NCBI RefSeq assembly: GCF_051401765.1
Contig: NW_027480495.1
Coordinates: 2,356,001 to 2,420,000 of the forward strand
Length of the DNA: 64,000 nt
Source: Calliopsis andreniformis
Lineage: Eukaryota > Arthropoda > Insecta > Hymenoptera > Andrenidae
Direction of reading: 5' to 3'
Under the pieces are notes generated by a model, which saw nothing but the letters and a program-made list of their open reading frames with translations, was not told where the DNA came from and made no database searches. Position 1 is the stretch's first letter; every line of letters begins with the position of its first letter. The translations under genes and the position numbers were made by a program. Below, in pieces: positions 54,088-64,000 of the stretch.

Positions 54088-57000
54088 CAGTCCTCAATCA
54101 TCAATACTCAATCCTCAATCCTCAATCCTCAATCCTCAATCCTGAATCCTCAATCATCGATCCTGAATCTTCAATACTCAATCCTCAATCCTCAATCCTT
54201 AATCCTCAATCGTCAATCCTCATTCTTCAATCCTCAATACCCAATCCTCAATCCTCAATCCTCAATCCTCAATTCTCAGTCCTCAATGCTCAGTCCTCAG
54301 TCCTCAAACCTCAGTCCTCAAACCTCAGCCATCATCCTCAATCGTCAATCCTCGTTCCTCAATCCTCAGTCCCCAGTCTTCGATCCTCCATACTCAATCT
54401 TCAATCCTCAATCCTCAATCATCAATCCTCAATCCTCAATCCTCAGTCATCAATACTCAATCTTCAATACTCAATCCTCAATCATCAATCCTCAATCCTC
54501 AATCCTCAAACCTCATTCCTCAAACCTCAATCCTCAACCCTCAGTCCTCATCCTCAATTCTCAATTCTTAATCCTCAATCCTCAATCCTCAGTCTTCAAT
54601 CCTCAATAATCAATCCTCAATACTCAGTCTTCAATCCTCAATCCTCAATCCTCAATCCTCAGTCCGCAATCCTCAATCATCAATCCTCAATCTTCAATAC
54701 TAAATCCTCAATCCACAATCCTCAATCCTCAATCCTCAATACTAAACCTTCAATCCTCCATACTCAATCTTCAATCTTCAATCCTCAATCCTCAATCCTC
54801 AATCCTCAATCCTCAGTCATCAATCCTCAACCTTCAATACTCAATCCTCAATCCTCAATCCTCAATCCTCAACCCTCAGTCCTCAATCCATAATCATCAA
54901 TCCTCAATCTTCAATACTCAATCCTCAATCCTCAATCCTCAATCCTCAGTACCCGATCTTCAATCCTCAATCCTCAATCCTCAACCCTCAGCCCTCATCC
55001 TCAATCCTCAATCCTGAATCCTCTATCCTCAATCTTCAATCCTCAATACTCAGTCTTCAATCCACAGTCCTTAATCCTCAATCCTCAATCCTCAATTCTC
55101 AATCCTCTATCCTCAACCCTCAGCCCCCACCCTCAATCCTCAATCCTGAATCCACAATCCTCAACCTTCAATCCTCAATCCTCAGTCTTCAATCCTCAAT
55201 CCTCTATCCTCAATACTCAGTCCGCAATCCTCAATCATCAATCCTCAATCTTCAATACTCAATCCTCAATCCTCAATCCTCAATCCTCAATACTCAACCT
55301 TCAATCCTCCATACTCAATCTTCAATCCTCAATCCTCAATCCTCAACCCTCAATCCTCAATCCTCAGTCCTCAATCCACAATCATCAATCCTCAATCCTC
55401 AGTCATCAGTCCTCAATCCTCAATCCTCAAACCTCAATCCTCAACCGTCAGTCCTCGTCCCCAAACCTCAATCCCGAATCCTCAACCCTGAATCGTCAAT
55501 CTTCAGCCCTCAGTCCTCAACAATCAATTGTCAATCCTCAGTCCTCATTAGAATATCCTCAATTCACAGTTTTCAGTACTCGATCCCCAATCTTCAATCT
55601 TCAAATCTCAGTCTACAAACATCAATTCGCATCACTCAACACACAACACTCAGTCCTCAATCATCAGTCCTCAATCCTCAATCCTCAATCTTCAATCCTC
55701 AATACTCAATCTTCAATCTTCAATCCTCAATTCTCAATCCTCAGTCCTCAATCCTCAATCGCCAATCCTCAATCCCCAATCCTCAACCTTCAATCCTCAG
55801 TCCTCAATCCTCAATCATCAATACTCAACGTTCAATCCTCAATACTCAACCTTCAATCCTCAACCCTCAATCCTCAATCCACAATCCTCAATCCTCAATC
55901 CTCAAACTTCAATCCTGAATACTCAATCTTCAATCCTCAATCCTCAATCCTCAATCCTCAATCCTCAATCGTCAGTCTTCAATCCTCAATACTCAATCTT
56001 CAATCCTCAATCCTCAATCCTCAATCCTCAATCCTCATTCTTCAATCCTGAATACCCACTCCTCAACCTTCGATCCTCAATCCCCAATCCTCAATCCTTA
56101 ATACTCAATCTTCAATCCTCAATCCCCAGTCCACAATCTTCAAACCACAATGCTCAATCCTCAATCCTCAATCCTCAGTCATCAGTCCTCAATCCTCAAT
56201 CCTCAAACCTCAATCCTCAACCGTCAGTCCTCGTCCTCAAACCTCAATCCCGAATCCTCAATCCTGAATAGTCAATCTTCAGCCCTCAGTCCTCAACAAT
56301 CAATTGTCAATCCTCAGTCCTCATTAGAATATCCTCAATTCACAGTTTTCGGTACTCAATCCCCAATCTTCAATCTTCAAATCTCAGTCTACAAACATCA
56401 ATTCGCAACACTCAACACCTAACACTCAGTCCTCAATCTTCAGTCCTCAATCCTCAATCCTCAATCTTCAATCCTCAATTCTCAATCCTCAGTCCTCAAT
56501 CCTCAATCGCCAATCCTCAATCCCCAATCCTCAACCTTCAGTCCTCAGTCCTCAATCCTCAATCATCAATACGCAATGTTCAATCCTCAATACTCAACCT
56601 TCAATCCTCAACCCTCAATCCTAAATTAACAATCCTCAATTCTCAATCATCAATCTTCAATCTTCAATACTCAATCTTCAATCCTCAATTCCCAATACTC
56701 AATCGTCAATCCTCAATCCTCAATCCTCAGTCATCAATCCTCAATCTTCAATACTCAATCCTCAATCCTCAATCCTCAATCCTCAATCCTCAATCCTCAA
56801 TCCTCAATCCTCATTCCTCAAACCTCAATCCTCAACCCTCAGTCCCCAACCTCAATTCTCAATTCTCAATCCACAATCCTCAATACTCAATCATCAATCC
56901 TCAATCATCAATCTCCTATCCTAGATCCTCAATCCCCAATACTCTATCCTTAATCCTCAATATTCAATCCTCTATCCCCTGTCCACAATCTTCAATCCCC

Positions 57001-60000
57001 AAAAGCTTAATAATTAATCCTCAATCCTCAGTCCTCAATCGTCAATCATCAGTCCTCAGTCTTCAATACTCAATCCTCAATCCTCAATCCTCTAGCCTGA
57101 ATCCTCAATCATCGATCCTGAGTCTTCAATAATCAATCCTCAATCCTCAATCCTTAATCCTCAATCGTCAATCCTCATTCTTCAATCCTCAATACCCAAT
57201 CCTCAATCCTCAATCCTCAATCCTCAATTCTCAGTCCTCAATGCTCAGTCCTCAGTCCTCAAACCTCAGTCCTCAAACCTCAGCCATCATCCTCAATCGT
57301 CAATCGTCGTTCCTCAATCCTCAATCCTCAGTCTTCAATCCTCCATACTCAATCTTCAATCCTCAATCCTCAATCATCAATCCTCAATCCTCAATCCTCA
57401 GTCATCAATACTCAATCTTCAATACTCAATCCTCAATCATCAATCCTCAATCCTCAATCCTCAATCCTCAAACCTCATTCCTCAAACCTCAATCCTCAAC
57501 CCTCAGTCCTCATTCTCAATCCTCAATTCTTAATCCTCAATCCTCAATCCTCAGTCTTCAATCCTCAATAATCAATCCTCAATACTCAGTCTTCAATCCT
57601 CAATCCTCAATCCTCAATCCTCAGTCCGCAATCCTCAATCATCAATCCTCAATCTTCAATACTAAATCCTCAATCCTCAATCCTCAATCCTCAATCCTCA
57701 ATACTAAACCTTCAATCCTCCATACTCAATCTTCAATCCTCAATCCTCAATCATCAATCCTCAATCCTCAATCCTCAGTCATCTATCCTCAATCTTCAAT
57801 CCTCAATCCTCAATCTTCAATCCTCAATCCTCATTCTTCAATCCTGGATACCCACTCCTCAACCTTCGATCCTCAATCCCCAATCCTCAATCCTTAATCC
57901 TCAATCTTCAATCCTCAATCCCCAGTCCACAATCTTCAATCCTCAATGCTCAATCCTCAATCCTCAATCCTCAGTCATCAGTCCTCAATCCTCAATCCTC
58001 AAACCTCAATCCTCAACCGTCAGTCCTCGTCCTCAAACCTCAATCCCGAATCCTCAATCCTGAATCGTCAATCTTCAGCCCTCAGTCCTCCACAATCAAT
58101 TGTCAATCCTCAGTCCTCATTAGAATATTCTCAATTCTCAGTTTTCAGTACTCAATCCCCAATCTTCAATCTTCAAATCTCAGTCTACAAACATCAATTC
58201 GCAACACTCAACACTTAACACTCAGTCCTCAATCTTCAGTCCTCAATCCTCAATCCTCAATCTTCAATCCTCAATACTCGATCTTCAATCTTCAATCCTC
58301 AATTCTCAATCCTCAGTCCTCAATCCTCAATCGCCTATCCTCAATCCCCAATCCTCAACATTCAGTCCTCAGTCCTCAATCCTCAATCATCAATACGCAA
58401 TGTTCAATCCTCAATACTCAACCTTCAATCCTCAACCCTCAATCCTCAATCAACAATCCTCAATCCTCAATCATCAATCTTCAATCTTCAATACTCAATC
58501 TTCAATCCTCAATTCCCAATCCTCAATCGTCAATACTCAATCCTCAATCCACAGTCATCAATCCTCAATCTTCAATACTCAATCCTCAATCCTCGATCCT
58601 CAATCCTCAATCCTCAATACTCAATCCTCAATCCTCATTCCTCAAACCTCAATCCTCAACCCTCAGTCCCCCTCCTCAATTCTCAATTCTCAATCCACAA
58701 TCCTCAATACTCAATCTTCAATCCTCAATCATCAATCTCCTATCCTAGATCCTCAATCCCCAATACTCTATCCTTAATCCTCAATATTCAATCCTCTATC
58801 CCCAGTCCACAATCTTCAATCCCCAAAAGCTCAATAATCAATCCTCAATCCTCAGTCCTGAATCGTCAATCATCAGTCCTCAATCCTCAGTCCGCAATCC
58901 TCAATCATCAATCCTCAATCTTCAATACTAAATCCTCAATCCACAATCCTCAATCCTCAATCCTCAATACTAAACCTTCAATCCTCCATACTCAATCTTC
59001 AATCTTCAATCCTCAATCCTCAATCCTCAATCCTCAATCCTCAGTCATCAATCCTCAACCTTCAATACTCAACCCTCAATCCTCAATCCTCAATCCTCAA
59101 CCCTCAGTCCTCAATCCATAATCATCAATCCTCAATCTTCAATACTCAATCCTCAATCCTCAATCCTCAATCCTCAGTACCCGATCTTCAATCCTCAATC
59201 CTCAATCCTCAACCCTCAGCCCTCATCCTCGATCCTCAATCCTGAATCTTCTATCCTCAATCTTCAATCCTCAATACTCAGTCGTCAATCCACAGTCCTT
59301 AATCCTCAATCCTCAATCCTCAAGCCTCAATCCTCAATACTCAATCTTCAATCCTCCATACTCAATCTTCAATCCCCAATCCTCAATCAACAATCCTCAA
59401 TCCTCAATCCTCAGTCATCAATACTCAATCTCCAATACTCAATCCTCAATCATCAATCCTCAGTCCTCAATCCTCAAACCTCATTCCTCAAACCTCAATC
59501 CTCAACCCTCAGTCCTCATTCTCAATTCTCAATTCTTAATCCTCAAACCTCAATCCTCAATCCTCAATCTTCAATCATCAATACTCAATCTTCTATGCTC
59601 AATCCTCAATCCTCAATCCTCAATCCTCAATCCTCAATATTCAATACACAACCCTCAAACATCAGTCCTCAATACTCAATCATCAATCCTCAATTCTCAA
59701 TACTCAATAGAATATCCTGAATTCTCTGCTTTCAATACTCAGTCCTCAATCTTCAATCTTCAAGTCTCCATCCACAGACATCAATTCTCATCACTCAACC
59801 CTCAACACTCAGTCCTCAATCTTCAATCCACAATCCTCAATCCTCAATCCTCAATCGTCAATCCTCAATACCCAAACGTCAATCATCAATCCTCAATCCC
59901 CAATACTCAATCCTTAATCCTCAATACTCAATACTCAATCCTCAATCCTCAATCCTCAATCATCAATCCACAATCTTCAATACTCAATCCTCAATCCTCA

Positions 60001-63000
60001 ATCTTCAATACTCAATCCTCAATCCTCAATCCTCAACTCTCATACCACAATCCTCAGTCCTCAGTCCTCAAACCTCAGTCCTCAAACCTCAGCCATCATC
60101 CTCAATCGTCAATCCTCGTTCCTCAATCCTCAATACTCAATCTTCAATCCTCCATTCTCAATCTTCAATCCTCAATCCTCAATCATCAATCATCAATCCT
60201 CAATCCTCAGTCGTCAATCCTCAATCTTCAATACTCAATCCTCAATCATCAATCCTCAATCCTCAATTCCCAATCCTCATTCCTCAAACCTCAATCCTCA
60301 ACCCTCAGTCCTCATCCTCCATTCTCAATTCTAAATCCTCAACCCTCAATCCTCAATCTTCTATCGTCAACAATCAATCATCAATACTCAGTCTTCAATC
60401 CTCAATACTCAATCCTCAATCCTCAGTCCGCAATCCTCAATCATCAATCCTCAATCTTCAATACTCAATCCTCAATCCTCAATCCTCAATCCTCAATACT
60501 CAACCTTCAATCCTCCATACTCAATCTTCAATCCCCAATCCTCAACCATCAATCCTCAATCCTCAATCCTCAGTCATCAATCCTCAATCTTCAATACTCA
60601 ATCCTCAATCCTCGATCCTCAATCCTCAATCCTCAGTCCTCAATCCACAATCATCAATCCTCAATCTTCAATACTCAATCCTCAATCCTCAATCCTCAAT
60701 CCTCAATACTCAATCTTCAATCCTCAATCCTCAATCCTCAATCCTCAACCTCAGCCCTCATCCTCAATCCTCAACTCTGAATCCTCAATCCTCAATCTTC
60801 AATCCTCGATCAACAACCTTCAATATTCTATACTCAATCTTCAATCCTCAATTCCCAATCCTCAATCGTCAATCCTCAATCCTCAATCCTCAGTCATCTG
60901 TCCTCAATCTTCAATACTCAATCCTCAATCCTCAATCCTCAATCCTCAATCCTCAATCCTCAACCCTCATTCCTCAATATTCAATACACAACCCTCAAAC
61001 ATCAATCCTCAATACTCAATCATCAATCCTCAATTCTCAATACTCAATAGAATATCCTGAATTCTCTGCTTTCAATACTCAGTCCTCAATCTTCAATCTT
61101 CAAGTCTCCATCCACAGACATCAATTCTCATCACTCAACCCTCAACACTCAGTCCTCAATCTTCAATCCTCAATCCTCAATCCTCAATCCTCAATCGTCA
61201 ATCCTCAATACCCAAACGTCAATCATCAATCCTCAATCCCCAATACTCAATCCTTAATCCTCAATACACAATCCTCAATCCTCAATCCTCAATCGTCAAT
61301 CCACAATCTTCAATACCATCCTATCTTCTCAATCCATCAATCCTCAATCCTCAATACTCAATCCTCAATCATCAATCCTCCATTTTCAATACTCAATCCT
61401 CAATCCTCAATCCTCAATCCTCAATACTCAACCATCAATCCTCAATTCACAATTCTCAATAGAATATCCTGAATTCTCAGGATTCAATACTCAAACCTCA
61501 ATCCTCAGCCCTCAGCCCTCATCCTCCATCCTCAATCCTCAATCCTGAATCCTCAATCTTCAATCCTCGATACTCAATCTTCAATCCTCAATCCTCAATC
61601 CTCAATCACCAATCCTCAATCCTCAATCCTCAATCGTCAGTCTTCAATACTCAATACTCAATCTGCAAACCTCAGTCCTCAATCCTCAATCCTCAATCCT
61701 CATTCTTCAGTCCTCAATACCCAGCCCTCAATCTTCAACCCTCAATCCTCAATCCTCAATTCTCAATCCTCAATCCTCAGTCCTCAGTCCTCAAACCTCA
61801 GTCCTCAAACCTCAGCCATCATCCTCAATCGTCAATCCTCGTTCCTCAGTCCTCAATCCTCAATCCCCAATCCTCAATAGTCAATTTCCAATCCTAGATC
61901 CTCAATCCCCAATCCTCAATCCTTAATCCTCAATCTTCAATCCTCAATCCTCAATACTCAATCCTCAATACTCAATCCTCAATTCTCAATCCTCAATCCC
62001 CAATCCTCAATCCTCAATCCTCAATCCTCAATCCTCAAGCCTCAATCCTCAATCCTCAATCTTCAATCCTGAATACTCAATCTTCAATCCTCAATCCTCA
62101 ATCCTCAATCCTCAATCCTCTATCGTCAGTCTTCAATCCTCAATACTCAATCTTCAATCCTCAATCCTCAACCCTCAATCCTCAATCCTCATTCTTCAAT
62201 CCTGAATACCCACTCCTTAACCTTCGATCCTCAATCCCCAATACTCAATCCTTAATCCTCAATCTTCAATCCTCAATCCCCAGTCCACAATCTTCAATCC
62301 TCAATGCTCAATCCTCAATCCTCAATCCTCAATCCTCATTCCTCAAACCTCAATCCTCAACCCTCAGTCCTCAACCGTCAGTCCTCGTCCTCAAACCTCA
62401 ATCCCGAATCCTCAACCCTGAATCGTCAATCTTCAGCCCTCAGTCCTCAACAATCAATTGTCGATCCTCAGTCCTCATTAGAATATCCTCAATTCACAGT
62501 TTTCAGTACTCAATCACCAATCTTCAATCTTCAAATCTCAGTCTACAAACATCAATTCGCATCACTCAACACACAACACTCAGTCCTCAATCTTCAGTCC
62601 TCAATCCTCAATCCTCAATCTTCAATCCTCAATACTCAATCTTCAATCTTCAATCCTCAATTCTCAATCCTCAGTCCTCAATCCTCAATCGCCAATCCTC
62701 AATCCCCAATCCTCAACCATCAATCCTCAGTCCTCAATCCTCAATCATCAATACGCAATTTTCAATCCTCAATACTCAACCTTCAATCCTCAACCCTCAA
62801 TCCTCAATCCACAATCCTCAATCCTCAGTCCTCAATCCTCAATCCTACGTACTCGATCTTCAATCCTCAATCCTCAATCCTCAATCCTCAACCCTCAGCC
62901 CTCATCCTCAATCCTCAATCCTGAATCCTCTATCCTCAATCTTCAATCCTCAAAACTCAGTCTTCAATCCTCAATCCTCAATCCTCAATCCTCAATCCTC

Positions 63001-64000
63001 AATTCCCAATCCTCAATCCTCAACCCTCAGCCCTCATCCTCAATCCTCAATGCTGAATCCTCAATCCTCAATCTTCAATCCTCAATACTCAGTCTTCAAT
63101 CCTCAATCCTCAATCCTCAATCCTCACTCCTCAATCCACAATCATCAATCCTCAATATTCAATACTCAATCCTCAATCCTCAATCCTCAATCCTCAACTC
63201 TCAATCCTCAATCCTCAGTCCTCAGTCCTCAAACCTCAGTCCTCAAACCTCAGTCATCATCCTCAATCGTCAATCCTCGTTCCTCAATCCTCAATCCTCA
63301 ATCTTCAATCCTCCATACTCGATCTTCTATCTTCAATCCTCAATCATCAATCCTCAATCCTCAATCCTCAACCGTCTGTCCTCTTCCTCACAACTCAATC
63401 CCGAATCCTCAGTCCTGAATCGTCAATCCTCAATCATCAATCCTCCATCTTCAATACTCAATCCTCAATCCTCAATCCTCAATCCTCAATACTCAACCAT
63501 CAATCCTCAATTCACAATACTCAATAGAATATCCTGAATTCTCAGGATTCAATACTCAGACCTCAATCTTCAGCCCTCAGCACTCATCCTCCATCCTCAG
63601 TCATCAATCCTCAATCTTCGATCCTCAATCCTCAATCCTCAACCCTCATTCCTCAAACCTCAATCCTCAACCCTCAGTCCCCATCCTCAATTCTCAATTC
63701 TCAATCCTCAATCCTCAATACTCAATCTTCAATCCTCAATAATCAATCTCCTATCCTAGATCCTCAATCCGCAATACTCTATCCTTAATCCTAAATATTC
63801 AATCCTCTATCCCCAGTCCACAATCTTCAATCCCCAAAGCTCAATAATCAATCCTCAATCCTCAGTCCTCAATCGTCAATCATCAGTCCACAATCTTCAA
63901 TACTCAATCCTCAATCCTCAATCCTCAATCCTCAATCCTCATTCTTCAATCCTGAATACCCACTCCTCAACCTTCGATCCTCAATTCCCAATCCTCAATC
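54088..64000. repeat. 15,965-bp tandem duplication, copy 2 (runs off the window)
   Basis: Starts at the end of the C module anchored at 53988. Compared with copy 1 it lacks 1151 bases (equivalent to about 39.94-41.09 kb; junction near 55900) and about 189 bases (27 heptamers; junction near 58880). The remaining sequence differs by very few substitutions. It continues to match 49.37 kb at the last base, so the copy extends beyond the window. Confidence 0.85.
61311..61342. other. Local loss of heptamer register
   Basis: The sequence passes from CAATCTT into CAATACCATCC, then CTATCTTCTC and AATCCAT, before normal heptamers resume. The matching place in copy 1 (near 46690-46710) reads only ordinary heptamers. 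The net change is +13 bases. It may be a real small rearrangement, or a consensus or assembly error. Confidence 0.6.

Larger units (their letters stand above)
1..64000. repeat. Heptanucleotide satellite array, unit CCTCAAT / ATTGAGG
   Basis: Almost every base falls into consecutive 7-mers of the form CAATCCT or a point variant of it. Frequent variants are CAATCTT, CAATACT, CAGTCCT, CAATCAT, CAATCGT, CAACCCT and CAAACCT. The leading C and the final T change least; changes fall mostly at the third, fifth and sixth bases. Perfect consensus runs are short, up to about eight units (for example near 17815-17870). The + strand is very poor in G, because the consensus has none. The array continues through both window ends, so its total length is unknown. 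The size and layered organisation suggest a heterochromatic satellite; the species and chromosomal position cannot be read from it. No interruption by a gene, transposon or unique sequence was seen. Confidence 0.97.

Noticed and set aside
1..64000. CRISPR array
   Set aside because: There are no constant repeats separated by unrelated spacers. All sequence between similar units is itself the same heptamer.
1..64000. Telomeric repeat
   Set aside because: CCTCAAT is 7 bases long like the plant telomere unit CCCTAAA, but the sequence differs and the array is highly degenerate and layered, unlike terminal telomere.
1..64000. Transposon or retroelement hidden in the array
   Set aside because: No terminal inverted or long terminal repeats, poly-A tract, target-site duplications or coding remnants were seen. 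Even the most diverged stretches divide into heptamers.
1..64000. Bacterial STRR-type heptamer repeat as the definite identity
   Set aside because: The unit length is right, but a 64-kb uninterrupted array without genes is not what I know of bacterial STRRs. It is kept only as an alternative.

Overview
The whole window is one satellite-like tandem array. The basic unit is a heptamer, CCTCAAT on the + strand (ATTGAGG on the - strand). It runs past both ends of the window, and I see no gene, RNA gene, transposon, CRISPR array, origin or ordinary unique DNA anywhere in the 64 kb. Long + strand reading frames exist, but they are a by-product of the repeat. Seven is not a multiple of three, so all three + frames of the pure repeat spell the same heptapeptide (NPQSSIL). 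The - strand has a TGA stop every 21 bases in every frame. I annotate none of these frames as genes.

The organism cannot be named from this sequence. A 64-kb array of short units with higher-order structure best fits eukaryotic heterochromatin (pericentromeric, subtelomeric or sex-chromosome satellite); this is inference. Heptanucleotide repeats are also known in bacteria (the STRR families of cyanobacteria), but those I know of form short arrays. The unit is not a recognised telomere repeat.

The array is hierarchical. Level 1 is the 7-mer, with point variants. Level 2 is a set of strongly diverged modules of about 110-225 bp, each marked by the core GAATATCC and still almost entirely divisible into 7-mers. 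I count 57 of these anchors and sort them into four subfamilies: A (17), B (8), C (27, counting two early relatives, C-prime) and D (5). Level 3 is cassettes of about 1.4-2.0 kb. Level 4 is tandem segmental duplications of 8,915, 4,544 and 15,965 bp, whose copies are nearly identical.

Layout. About 1-11.6 kb is an older-looking domain with D, A, B and C-prime modules and cassettes of 1.84, about 1.97 and about 1.41 kb. About 11.6-12.65 kb has plain heptamers. From 12.65 kb to the end, subfamily C dominates and D is absent. This part holds two full copies and one 2.27-kb partial copy of an 8.9-kb unit (13142-33257), two copies of a 4,544-bp unit (about 32.1-41.2 kb), and a 15,965-bp tandem duplication (38123-54087, with its second copy from 54088 past the window end). 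That second copy carries internal deletions of 1,151 and about 189 bp.

The most useful observations are the register-preserving diverged modules, several duplication junctions at or near those modules, a chimeric anchor at 51342, a block of about 230 bp shared between 5.47 and 18.12 kb, and a local loss of register at about 61.31 kb that may be an assembly or sequencing fault. Anchor positions below are the first base of GAATATCC. All comparisons were made by eye, so duplication edges are good to a few bases where the text says so and otherwise to about 50-100 bases.
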